Below, piece by piece: positions 17,018 to 24,214 of a stretch of 39,678 nucleotides of DNA (position 1 is the first letter of the stretch; every line of letters begins with the position of its first letter). Location of the stretch: positions 1-39,678 of the forward strand of contig NZ_NEUE01000009.1 of the NCBI RefSeq assembly GCF_002910905.1. The letters run 5' to 3'. A program made the translations under genes and the position numbers. Below the pieces are notes generated by a model. The model was not told the origin of the DNA and did no database searches. It worked only from the letters and a program-made list of their open reading frames with translations. Origin of the DNA: Streptomyces sp. SM11. Lineage in GTDB: Bacteria > Actinomycetota > Actinomycetes > Streptomycetales > Streptomycetaceae.

Positions 17018-18295
17018 TCAGCGGCTCGCCAGCACCTCGCGCAGGGTGTCACCCGGTCGCCCGGGGAGGGACTGGCACAACGACTCGACTCTCGTACGGA
17101 CCAAGCCGTCACGGTAGGGCGAGGGAAGCTGACGCCATACGTTGACGGCGAGGTCAGCCGCGACGGCCGGATCGCCGTCCGCCCGGACACAGACTGCACG
17201 GTCGACCGCGATCAGCGCGCGCGTCATGACGGACGGGGCCTTGGTGAGCACGATCGCGGATTCCTGCTCGGCATACGCATCGCGGGTCCGCCCCATGAGC
17301 GTGAAAGCCTGGGAAAGGTGAACATGGTGCTTCTGCGGCGGATAGCCGAACCAGGTATCGGCTTCCTGCGCAGAGTCGAGTTGCGCGGCAATGCCGCGGG
17401 CATCGATGACCGCTCGCAATGCCCCCTCTCGGTCACCGATGGAGGCGAGTGATCGCGCGGTCACAGCTGCGGCCAGGGCAGCGGCAGCACTCGGAGTCCG
17501 GCCTGCTTCGGCCCGAGCGCGGATGGCCATTGCTGCGGCAGCGTTCGGAGCCCCGTAGTTGAGGGGCACCATCGCGTGTCGGCTCAGCACCCAGGCAAGC
17601 ATGTGCCGGTCGCCGGATTCGTGTGCTGCCTGTTCGGCCGTGGCAAACCAGCCGACCGCGTCCCGTTGCTCGCCTCGGTCATGCTGGATCACGGCGACCA
17701 ACCCGGTGATTCCTGCGGCTGTGCGCGCCAAATCCCTTCTCACCGAAGCCGGGTGAGGACGCCCGAGCAGCTCTCGCAACAGTTCGAGGTCGGCTTTCAT
17801 CTGCCCCAGCACTTCGTTGGGCGGACACCCTCGGTACCCGCCGCGATGGCGTTCGAACGCCCCGTTCAGGTAGGCGAGGTCACTGCCGTCCGAGGTGGAC
17901 AGGCCGGCATTGATGCCATGCCGCGCCTCCGAGATGTCCGGCAGCCCCGCCATTCCGGTAGCCGCCGCTGCTACACCGAGAAACTTCCGTCGGTCCACTG
18001 CCGAGCCCTCCTCCCGCTCTTCTTGATCAATCAGCCGGTGAATCCTTCGATGACGTCTGCTGGCCACAACGGCACGAACGATTTCTTCCGGGGACCTGCC
18101 ATAGCACTCGGCGAGCAGTGCATGCCACATCGGCGTGGGCAGGCGCCGCTCGGTCTCCCAGCGCTTCAGGTTCTCCGGGTCGAACCACTTTCCGCCCTGA
18201 GCCGCCTGTAACACCGACGCCTGTTCTTCACGCGTCAGACCAGCCGATTCCCGGCTTCCCCTCAGCAGTGCCCCGATGCCTTCCGGTTCCATCAT
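17018..18295 (-). CDS. XRE-type helix-turn-helix regulator with TPR-like C-terminus and a TTA codon
   Basis: A 425-aa putative transcription regulator. Residues about 6-70 form an XRE-like helix-turn-helix (LLRGSRESAGLTREEQASVL...LKRWETERRLP). The rest is alpha-helical and TPR-like, as in quorum- or metabolite-sensing regulators. Residues 101-114 read DRRKFLGVAAAATG, resembling a Tat motif but internal to the protein; this occurs in several Streptomyces regulators and often earns a wrong secretion annotation. Codon 29 is TTA (18211-18209), so translation should depend on the bldA tRNA. ATG 18295 is followed by a second ATG. It is divergent from the ATPase-fold gene and the lasso cluster and may control them (inference from position). 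Confidence 0.8.
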   Translation of the reverse strand: MMEPEGIGALLRGSRESAGLTREEQASVLQAAQGGKWFDPENLKRWETERRLPTPMWHALLAECYGRSPEEIVRAVVASRRHRRIHRLIDQEEREEGSAVDRRKFLGVAAAATGMAGLPDISEARHGINAGLSTSDGSDLAYLNGAFERHRGGYRGCPPNEVLGQMKADLELLRELLGRPHPASVRRDLARTAAGITGLVAVIQHDRGEQRDAVGWFATAEQAAHESGDRHMLAWVLSRHAMVPLNYGAPNAAAAMAIRARAEAGRTPSAAAALAAAVTARSLASIGDREGALRAVIDARGIAAQLDSAQEADTWFGYPPQKHHVHLSQAFTLMGRTRDAYAEQESAIVLTKAPSVMTRALIAVDRAVCVRADGDPAVAADLAVNVWRQLPSPYRDGLVRTRVESLCQSLPGRPGDTLREVLASR

Positions 18296-18460
18296 GCCCG
18301 TCCCCCAAGCTCCTGAAAATTCACTGTCGGATTCTGGCCCCCCAAAGCGGCCCCCCAGCAGAAATTTGCACCACCGGATGGCCCACGACCGTCAGCCAGT
18401 AACGGAGTTGAGTAAACACCAGCAGGCGTAACGGCCGGATGGAACAAGCCTTTCCCGAGG

Positions 18461-19042
18461 GTGGGCATCCCATTCGAGTCCAGGTCGTGTGTTCCGACGA
18501 AGGGTTTTCCCGTGAGGCATGTGAGCAGCCAGAGCTTCTTCTTGGTACGCGCCCCCACTTCGGCGGCGATCAGCCGTCGGCGGCTGATCGACCTCGCCAG
18601 TGCTTGGCGCTTGCCCAAGGACGAGGACAGCCACATGGCAATGACCACCGTGGTCTCGGAGCTGGTCACCAATGCCGTCTCTCACGGAGCCGGCGACATG
18701 CTCAGGGTGACCGTTCGCGCAGACATCGGCCGGGGCAGGCTCTTGCTCGAAGTCCACGACAACTCCCCGGCCCTGCCCCGGCTCAGCCGCCCGAGCCTTG
18801 ACTCCGAAAGCGGCCGGGGCATGGTGCTCGTCGAGCATCTGTCGATCGCCTGCGGAGCCGAGAACACCATGCGGGGCAAGCGGGTCTGGGCAGAGCTGGC
18901 CTTGCCACCGGACTCGTCGGCCAAGCGGCGATCCTTCGATATTCGTGGCGCGTCGCAAGCCATCGTCCAGCGGTTCCTCAACGTCCTCCGGCCCCTCTTC
19001 CGTACGGGGGCCGGGGATCTGTCAGCAGTCTGCGACCGCTGA
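18461..19042 (+). CDS. RsbW-like ATP-binding (HATPase_c) regulatory protein
   Basis: A 193-aa GHKL ATPase-fold protein like anti-sigma factor kinases. N box VVSELVTNAVSHG (about 64-76, E67 and N71), G1 box EVHDNSPALP (about 97-106), and G2 box ESGRGMVLVEHL (about 116-127) are all present. In Streptomyces such single-domain proteins are numerous and usually act in sigma-factor or signalling switches; the partner is unknown. I start at GTG 18461, but the ribosome site is weak and a later start is possible because the first 25 residues are not conserved in type. It ends in a hairpin 80 bp before the lasso precursor, so it may be co-transcribed or end there. Confidence 0.75.
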   Translation: MGIPFESRSCVPTKGFPVRHVSSQSFFLVRAPTSAAISRRRLIDLASAWRLPKDEDSHMAMTTVVSELVTNAVSHGAGDMLRVTVRADIGRGRLLLEVHDNSPALPRLSRPSLDSESGRGMVLVEHLSIACGAENTMRGKRVWAELALPPDSSAKRRSFDIRGASQAIVQRFLNVLRPLFRTGAGDLSAVCDR

Positions 19043-19048
19043 CAGATC
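19016..19048 (+). terminator. Hairpin at the end of the ATPase-fold gene
   Basis: GATCTGTCAGC (19016-19026) and GCTGACAGATC (19038-19048) form a perfect 11-bp stem with an 11-nt loop; the TGA stop codon lies inside. It probably ends or weakens transcription before the lasso precursor gene. Confidence 0.6.
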
Positions 19049-19124
19049 GCCTTCCTCAGGCCCGACCGGGCACGTTCGGGTCCGGCATCAAGTCACTCAT
19101 CACCCAACCAGGAGGAGACACATC

Positions 19125-19259
19125 ATGAACCCACTTCAGATCGCGGAAAACACCGACGAGAACGATCTGCTCCCCGTCGAGATCGGTGAAGCGACCGTGC
19201 TCACCGAGGGCCAGGGCGGCGGCCAGAGCGAGGACAAGCGCCGCGCCTACAACAGCTGA
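19125..19259 (+). CDS. Lasso peptide precursor, albusnodin-like
   Basis: A 44-aa RiPP precursor. The leader (1-28) holds LLPVEIG at 15-21, matching the conserved P...G recognition region bound by the RRE of B proteins, and ends VLTE with Thr at position -2, the residue lasso peptidases require. Cleavage after E28 frees a 16-residue core GQGGGQSEDKRRAYNS (DNA 19209-19256). G1 can close onto D9 (9-residue ring) or E8, leaving a KRRAYNS tail. This closely matches albusnodin as I recall it, with Ser instead of Cys at the end; albusnodin is acetylated on Lys10, and Lys10 is present here. ATG 19125 has an excellent AGGAGGAG ribosome site. Too small for most gene finders. Confidence 0.92.
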   Translation: MNPLQIAENTDENDLLPVEIGEATVLTEGQGGGQSEDKRRAYNS

Positions 19260-19267
19260 TTCCTTCC

Positions 19268-19301
19268 CTGTGGGTGCGGGCCCTGCCGTCCGCACCCACA
19301 G
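19268..19301 (+). terminator. Attenuator hairpin between precursor and cyclase genes
   Basis: CTGTGGGTGCGG (19268-19279) and CCGCACCCACAG (19290-19301) are perfectly complementary with a 10-nt loop, 8 bp after the precursor stop codon. Placed here it would stop or slow most transcripts and protect the precursor mRNA, giving much more precursor than enzyme, as is common in RiPP operons. Confidence 0.7.
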
Positions 19302-19330
19302 GTGTGACTTCAACTCTGGAGTTTCTGATC

Positions 19331-21148
19331 ATGATCTTCGGCGGTAGCGGTTCCCCTTCTCGGCCGGGATTCCGGCCCGCGGGATCACGCCATCTCTCTT
19401 CACGGCTTCATACATGGGCGCTCGGCGCCGTTCCGGTCCGTTCAGTGGCTTGCCCGGGCGGTCGGCGACAGGTGCTCATTCTCGGACGGTGCGGAGCGGA
19501 GGACTCCGACCCGCACCGTCTGAGCTCGACGCTGCCCGAGGACATCGCCTGGAGGTGGCCCGGCGCCTATACGGTCATCGAGGAGTCCGAAGAGGCTGTC
19601 GTGATCCATACCGACCCGGCCTCGGCTCGCCCCATCTATCTCGTCGGCCACGACGACGGATGGGTATGGTCCAGCTCAGCCCGGGCTCTGGCCTCGCTCA
19701 CTCGTGCCACGGTGGACGCCGAACGCCTCGCCTGCTCGATCTTCCTGCCGTCGATTCCCACGCTCTCCGAGGGACGTACATTCTTCGCGGGCGTAGAGCA
19801 ACTCCCACCCGGGTGCCGGATCGTTCTGCCGAACGACGGAAGCGACCCTCACACAGCGACGGTGTGGAGACCAGACCCGGACGAGTCTCGGCCACCCGCA
19901 GAGCGTTTGCGCACGGCGCTCTTCGAATCCGTCACCGCAAGAGTCGTGTCAGATCCCGAGGTCTCCTGCGACCTCTCGGGCGGACTGGACTCCACCTCTG
20001 TCGCAGCTCTCGCCGCTGTCGCTCTGCCGTACGGCATTCGACTCAACGCCATCACCATCCATCCCGAGGGCGATATTGCGGGCGCGGACCTGCACTACGC
20101 GCACCAGGCAGCCGATGCATACTCCGGGCGGATCAACCACCGTCTACTGGCCATGTCGGCAAAGCACCTGCCGTACACGGCGATGTCTGCCGTTCCGGCG
20201 ACCGATGAACCGGCTCCCTCCACGATCACGCAAGCCCGGCTCATGGGGCAGTTCCGCTGGTTGCGGAAGGAGCTCGGGGCCCGCACCCATATGACCGGCG
20301 ACGGCGGCGACAGCTTACTCTTCCAGCCACCGGTCCATCTGGCCGACCTCGTTCGCCACGGCCGCATGCGGCGTGCCGTGACCGAGGGATTCGGCTGGGC
20401 CAGACTGCGGCGGACATCTCCCGTACCTCTCCTGCACGACGCGATCCTCGTATCACGGACTACCCGCACCCGCGCCCTCACCAAGCTCGTCGATTCCATC
20501 GGTGGAAGACGGCACAGCGACCATGGAAGGGTCTGCTGGTTCCCCCTGCTGCCCTACCCATCGTGGGCCGGTGCCGCTGCGGCACCCCTGCTGAGCGCCA
20601 GTGCACTCCGAGCCGCCTCGTCCCCGGACCGGATGCCTGGCCTCGACGCCTCGGTACGCACTCTGGTCGACGATGTCCGCGAGGTCGCGCGCACCGCTGT
20701 CGCGGACGCCGAACTGGCTGCGGCCTCGGGAATCGATCTCAACAATCCTTTCCTCGACCCGTTGGTCGTGGACGCCGTGCTCCGGACGCCCATCGACCTG
20801 CGTCCGCCTCTCCACTCGTACAAGCCGCTCCTAAGCAGGGCGATGGCCGGTCTATTGCCTCATGCCGTCGCGAACCGGCAGACCAAAGGCGGCTTCGACA
20901 CCGACCACTACGCAGGCCTCCGGGCGAACATTCCGGAACTGCTTGAGCTGGCACACGGGCGCCTGGCAGAGATGGGGCTGATCGATGCCGCCCGTATGGT
21001 TCGGTCCCTGGGGCAAGCTGCTGCCGGCGTGCCCATGTCTCTGGCCACTCTTGAGCAGGCTCTCGGATCCGAGGCCTGGCTGGCAGCGCACGCGAGAGAG
21101 CCTGAGCCCACGTGGACCTCCACACCTGCGGGACCGGGTCATGACTGA
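19331..21148 (+). CDS. Lasso peptide cyclase (asparagine synthetase-like, C protein)
   Basis: A 605-aa ATP-dependent macrolactam synthetase: it adenylates the Asp/Glu side chain of the core and joins it to the new N-terminal amine. The N-terminal half resembles the glutaminase domain of AsnB but lacks the catalytic Cys2 (starts MIFGG). The synthetase half has the PP-loop CDLSGGLDSTSVAALA (213-228) and THMTGDGGDSLLF. The late NRQTKGGFDTDHYAGLR region is typical of lasso cyclases. I start at ATG 19331, after GGAG at 19317-19320; GTG 19274 would lie inside the hairpin. Codon TTA at 20315-20317 predicts bldA dependence. The stop is TGA followed by C, and the downstream B frame is the same frame. 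Confidence 0.92.
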   Translation: MIFGGSGSPSRPGFRPAGSRHLSSRLHTWALGAVPVRSVACPGGRRQVLILGRCGAEDSDPHRLSSTLPEDIAWRWPGAYTVIEESEEAVVIHTDPASARPIYLVGHDDGWVWSSSARALASLTRATVDAERLACSIFLPSIPTLSEGRTFFAGVEQLPPGCRIVLPNDGSDPHTATVWRPDPDESRPPAERLRTALFESVTARVVSDPEVSCDLSGGLDSTSVAALAAVALPYGIRLNAITIHPEGDIAGADLHYAHQAADAYSGRINHRLLAMSAKHLPYTAMSAVPATDEPAPSTITQARLMGQFRWLRKELGARTHMTGDGGDSLLFQPPVHLADLVRHGRMRRAVTEGFGWARLRRTSPVPLLHDAILVSRTTRTRALTKLVDSIGGRRHSDHGRVCWFPLLPYPSWAGAAAAPLLSASALRAASSPDRMPGLDASVRTLVDDVREVARTAVADAELAAASGIDLNNPFLDPLVVDAVLRTPIDLRPPLHSYKPLLSRAMAGLLPHAVANRQTKGGFDTDHYAGLRANIPELLELAHGRLAEMGLIDAARMVRSLGQAAAGVPMSLATLEQALGSEAWLAAHAREPEPTWTSTPAGPGHD

Positions 21149-21865
21149 CGTCCCGCCGTTCGCTCACTCCCCCGACACGTCCGCGCGGTCGCCTTCCCTC
21201 ACGTCCTGGTCCTCATCGACTACCGGACCGGCCACGTGCAATGTCTGCTGCCGAAGAGTGCGGTTCACTGGCAGGAGGCGGCCCGATCCGGTCGGCTGAC
21301 CGCGATGCCGCCGCTTCTGGCAGCCCAACTACTCCGCACAGGAGCTCTGTCCCCCACGCGGAGGCCTGCACCATGGGACGTGCCGCTCTCGGCACCAGCT
21401 CCTGCGGCAAGTTGGGGCGGGGCCGAGCATCCTGCCGGGCTCGCGCGGGAGACCGGCCCCTTCAGCGCGACAGCGGCAGCTGCTCTCGCTACGACGTGGA
21501 GCATCGAGCGCGCAGGCGGTAGGAAGTGGGCGATGAACCGGCTCATCGTGGCTCTCCGGGCATCCTCCTCCGCGACCTGTCGACCGGCTTCTCCCGCAGA
21601 GGCATCGCAGGCTGTCCTCGCCGTTCGCCGTTCCGCGTGGCACGCGCCCGTACGAACTGCCTGCCTGGAAGAATCAGCCGCTGCCACATTCCTGCTCGCG
21701 ACCCGACGGCTTTCCGTGGTCTGGTGCCACGGAATCGCCGCGGACCCTGTCCGGCTGCACGCCTGGGTGCAGACTGTGGACGGCGGTTTGGTCGCCGAGC
21801 CGCCCTCGACTCTCGCGTACACACCAGCGCTGACCATCGGAGCCCGCCATCAGCACCGCCTCTGA
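21141..21865 (+). CDS. Lasso peptide B protein (RRE plus leader peptidase), apparent -1 frameshift near 21161
   Basis: The B protein binds the leader through an N-terminal RRE and cuts it with a transglutaminase-like cysteine peptidase. The main frame (21149-21865) reads SLPRHVRAVAFPHVLVLIDY (RRE), then VQCLLPKSAVHW, a linker, and the peptidase with TACLEESAAATFLLA (catalytic Cys) and RLHAWVQTVDGG (His and Asp). This frame has no ATG, GTG or TTG before GTG 21236, which is inside the RRE. The expected start, ATG 21141 (8-bp overlap with the cyclase gene), gives MTDVPPF in a frame that would need a -1 shift at about 21161. So either a one-base deletion (or sequence error), recoding, readthrough of the cyclase UGA, or use of CTG/GTG starts applies. 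Function assignment is firm, intactness is not. Confidence 0.82.
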
Positions 21866-22415
21866 ACCCATCCTCTGGATCGGTACCGACACCTGCGCGC
21901 TCGGCCCCTACCGGGCGGATCTGGTGGAGACGTACTGGCGTTGGGAACAGGACCCGGCGCTCCTGGTCGGCTACGGACGCCAGCAGCCGGTATCCCTCGA
22001 AGCCCGCACAGAGGGCATCGCCCATCAACTACGCGGGGACAACATCCGCTTCACGGTGTACGACCTCGCCACCGGCAGTCCGGTCCCGGCGGGGGTGGCC
22101 ACCCTGCTGCCCGACCCGTCCGTACGCACGGCGGAGTACGTCGTGATGCTCGCCCCCGAGGCACGCGGACGCGGACTGGGCACGATCGCCACCCGGCTGG
22201 TCCTCGACTACGCGTTCCACATCACCAACCTGCGGATGGTCTGGCTGAAGGTGCTCGCTCCCAACAAGGCAGGGAGGCGTGCCTATGAGAAGGCCGGCTT
22301 TCGAGTCGCGGGAACCCTCCGGGAGGCAGGCTTCTGGCTCGGCGCGGTCTGCGATGAACTCCTGATGGACGCGCTGGCATCGGAGTTCACCGGCCCGTCG
22401 GTCATCACGACCTGA
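21849..22415 (+). CDS. GNAT N-acetyltransferase of the lasso cluster (likely AlbT-like), start unclear
   Basis: An acetyl-CoA-dependent transferase with MLAPEARGRGLGTIATRLVLDYAF (acetyl-CoA loop R/QxxGxG/A) and LAPNKAGRRAYEKAGFRVAGTLREA near the end. Adjacent to B, it is the expected enzyme for acetylating core Lys10, as in albusnodin biosynthesis. Coding sequence of the right type begins with ISTASEPILWIGTDTCALGP, but its first codon is ATC (21849), with GGAG 6 nt upstream; ATG there would give a normal start. The first canonical start is GTG 21924, which would remove the first strand and part of the first helix. So it uses a rare AUC start, has lost its ATG, or is made truncated. It ends convergent with the GntR gene. 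Confidence 0.8.
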   Translation: MSTASEPILWIGTDTCALGPYRADLVETYWRWEQDPALLVGYGRQQPVSLEARTEGIAHQLRGDNIRFTVYDLATGSPVPAGVATLLPDPSVRTAEYVVMLAPEARGRGLGTIATRLVLDYAFHITNLRMVWLKVLAPNKAGRRAYEKAGFRVAGTLREAGFWLGAVCDELLMDALASEFTGPSVITT

Positions 22416-22440
22416 TCCGCCCGAAGCGGAATACCGGACA

Positions 22441-22461
22441 CCGGGCTCGACGGGAGCCCGG
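22441..22461. terminator. Terminator hairpin between lasso cluster and GntR gene
   Basis: CCGGGCTC (22441-22448) pairs with GAGCCCGG (22454-22461) over a 5-nt loop, between the stop codons of the convergent acetyltransferase and GntR genes. Confidence 0.55.
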
Positions 22462-22480
22462 AACCAGCACCTGCCCCGGC

Positions 22481-23245
22481 TCAGGAATCCGGCTGGTCGA
22501 CGCGGATCTCGTAGGCGATCTCCCAGCGGATGTCCGGCACGATGATGTTCGCCGTCTCCACGGGCCGGCCCTCGCGGTCGAAGTACGTCCGCTCCACCTC
22601 GATGACCAGGTCGCCGATGGAGATCCCGAGCAGGTTCGCCTGCTCCCGCGTCGCGCGGGCCGGGCGCACCAGTTCGAGGCCGGTGGCGATGTACACGCCG
22701 ATGGACCGCATGCGCTCCACGACGCCGAGCTTGCCGAGCGGACCCATCTCCGGAAGCAGGACCGGGGTGCCGTCGGTGATGGCCATCGGTTCCCAGCTCT
22801 TGGAGAGCTGGACGGGCAGCCCGTCGGCGAGGAACTCGTAGTCGGTCACGACACAGAGGTCGCCGGGCTCGACCGCCAGCCGTTCGGCGATGTCCTCCGG
22901 TGCGGGGACCCGCGCCGTGCTGGTGCACTCCCAGTCGCCCTCGTGGTCGAGCTCGCTCATGTCCGAGGCGAAGGGGCTGTTGCTGCGCTGCTCGCGGTGG
23001 CGTGAGCGGACCATGCGCCGGCGCTCGCGGGCCCGGCGGACGTACGTGCCGGAACCGGCGCGGCCTTCCAGGATGCCCTCGATGATCAGACGCTCCATGG
23101 CCCGCTGCGCCACGGACTGGCCGACGCCGTACTCCTCGGCGAACCGCGCCCGGGACGGCAGCTTGTCCCCCACGGCCCATTCACCGGCCCGCACGCGAGC
23201 CCGCAGAGAATCCGCCACCTGCAAGTACGGCGTATCACGTGGCAT
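22481..23245 (-). CDS. GntR-family regulator with UTRA effector domain (HutC type)
   Basis: A 254-aa repressor. The winged helix-turn-helix is at about 5-70 (LRARVRAGEWAVGDKLPS, FAEEYGVGQSVAQRAMERLI, ILEGRAGSGTYV). A basic linker (about 70-85) follows, then a UTRA domain whose strand pattern VEVERTYFDREGRPVETANI is typical. GntR/UTRA proteins of this type are frequent on Streptomyces mobile elements and sugar loci; the ligand is unknown. ATG 23245. It is divergent from two small genes, and an imperfect palindrome in between (23294-23317) could be its operator. No link with lasso synthesis is shown by the sequence. Confidence 0.88.
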   Translation of the reverse strand: MPRDTPYLQVADSLRARVRAGEWAVGDKLPSRARFAEEYGVGQSVAQRAMERLIIEGILEGRAGSGTYVRRARERRRMVRSRHREQRSNSPFASDMSELDHEGDWECTSTARVPAPEDIAERLAVEPGDLCVVTDYEFLADGLPVQLSKSWEPMAITDGTPVLLPEMGPLGKLGVVERMRSIGVYIATGLELVRPARATREQANLLGISIGDLVIEVERTYFDREGRPVETANIIVPDIRWEIAYEIRVDQPDS

Positions 23246-23287
23246 TTGAGCAGCTCCGTGTGTTCGGCGTCGATATGGGCGTCGCTG

Positions 23288-23317
23288 TTGACAAAGCTAA
23301 CCCATCAGGTTGAAGCT
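23288..23317. promoter_or_regulatory. Possible GntR operator and -35 box in the divergent intergenic region
   Basis: TTGACA at 23288-23293 is a perfect -35 on the plus strand, followed by AAGCTAACCCATCAGGTTGAAGCT, an imperfect palindrome (AGCTAACC / GGTTgaAGCT). The local sequence is much more AT-rich than its surroundings. No -10 at 17 nt is convincing. Confidence 0.35.
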
Positions 23318-23366
23318 GAATAGTCAGCATCACATGGAGTGACATTCGGTCCACCAGGGGAGAAGT

Positions 23367-23744
23367 GTGCGCTCTGCACAAGCGCGGGTTGCGGCGCTGA
23401 CCGGCATGCTCGCCGCCGCCACAGGCACCGAACCGCGTGTGACCACCGCGCTGGACGCCTTCCGGGTCGAGGCCGGTCTCCCCTCCGAGTTGAGTGCCAC
23501 CGCCCACGCAGCCGTCCTCGCCGCCCTGGCCACGGCGGACCGCTACGGCCACACGCTCAACCGCACCGCCGAATACGTCTGGGCCGAGATCAGCAGAGAG
23601 GCGAACGTGACCACGACCGACTCCCCCGACACGGCGTACCGCGCCCTGCTCGGCCACACGACGGCATGCACCGCCTGCCGGACCGGCGCGAACTGCCCCG
23701 ACGCGACGAAGCTCGTCCGCGTCTGGCGGGAGACCCGCCGATGA
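23367..23744 (+). CDS. Small hypothetical protein with C-terminal CxxC...C region
   Basis: A 125-aa protein not recognised by function. Residues 1-85 are alanine-rich and helical; the C-terminal part reads LLGHTTACTACRTGANCPDA, with three cysteines and a histidine that could bind zinc or a cluster. The start GTG 23367 follows GGGGAGAA. Third positions are G or C almost throughout, supporting real coding. Such small proteins often accompany GntR/XRE regulators in Streptomyces accessory DNA. It precedes, in the same orientation, another small CxxC protein. Confidence 0.6.
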   Translation: MRSAQARVAALTGMLAAATGTEPRVTTALDAFRVEAGLPSELSATAHAAVLAALATADRYGHTLNRTAEYVWAEISREANVTTTDSPDTAYRALLGHTTACTACRTGANCPDATKLVRVWRETRR

Positions 23745-23864
23745 GGTGCGCGCGCCCCCGGACCGGGCCGGGCAGCCACCCATCCACCAGCTCCACCAGC
23801 GACGGAGGTACCTGATGCGTACTACCTGCCGGTCCTTACCGACACCACCGCCCGGGAGGCCCGG

Positions 23865-24161
23865 ATGATCGCGCTCTCCCCCACGGACGCCCGTACCTGC
23901 GAGGCATGCTGGAACGCCCCGGTCACCGCCGCCCGGCAGACCCCCGCCGGCCGTGACCTGATCTGCGAGGAGTGCGCGGAGGGCGACTACCCGCGCCGCG
24001 TCGACCTCTTCCCGCCGTTCGGCGTCTACGGCCTGACGGCCCGCAAGGTCCTGAACGACGGCAAGCACGGCAGCGGCCCCCCGAAGTCCCCGCCGGACCC
24101 GGGCCCTCCGCTGCCCAACCCGCCCCCCGCGCCGTCACCGCCGGGGACGCCGCCGGTGTAG
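23865..24161 (+). CDS. Small CxxC protein with proline-rich tail, probably frameshifted at its 5' end
   Basis: A 98-aa hypothetical protein with zinc-ribbon-like CEACWNAP (10-19) and LICEECAEGDY (about 32-42), and a Pro-rich C-terminus (about 72-98). ATG 23865 has GGGAGG 5 nt upstream. Yet the frame stays coding upstream: 23814-23864 reads DAYYLPVLTDTTAREAR with 15 of 18 G/C third positions. A GGAGG ribosome site (23804-23808) precedes ATG 23815, which is off by one frame and would give only a 17-aa peptide containing TTA. One missing base after 23817 would explain this, so the original gene probably began at 23815. Confidence 0.6.
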   Translation: MIALSPTDARTCEACWNAPVTAARQTPAGRDLICEECAEGDYPRRVDLFPPFGVYGLTARKVLNDGKHGSGPPKSPPDPGPPLPNPPPAPSPPGTPPV

Positions 24162-24214
24162 CACCCTGGCCGGTCTCCGGCCCCTGCACGCCGCAGGCCG
24201 GGCGGGGCATGTAC

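Noticed and set aside
20985..21299. Separate small gene in the frame of ATG 21141 (MTDVPPFAHSPDTS...)
   Set aside because: Beyond MTDVPPF this frame is low-complexity Ser/Thr/Pro and the RRE homology lies in another frame, so it is read as the displaced start of the B gene.
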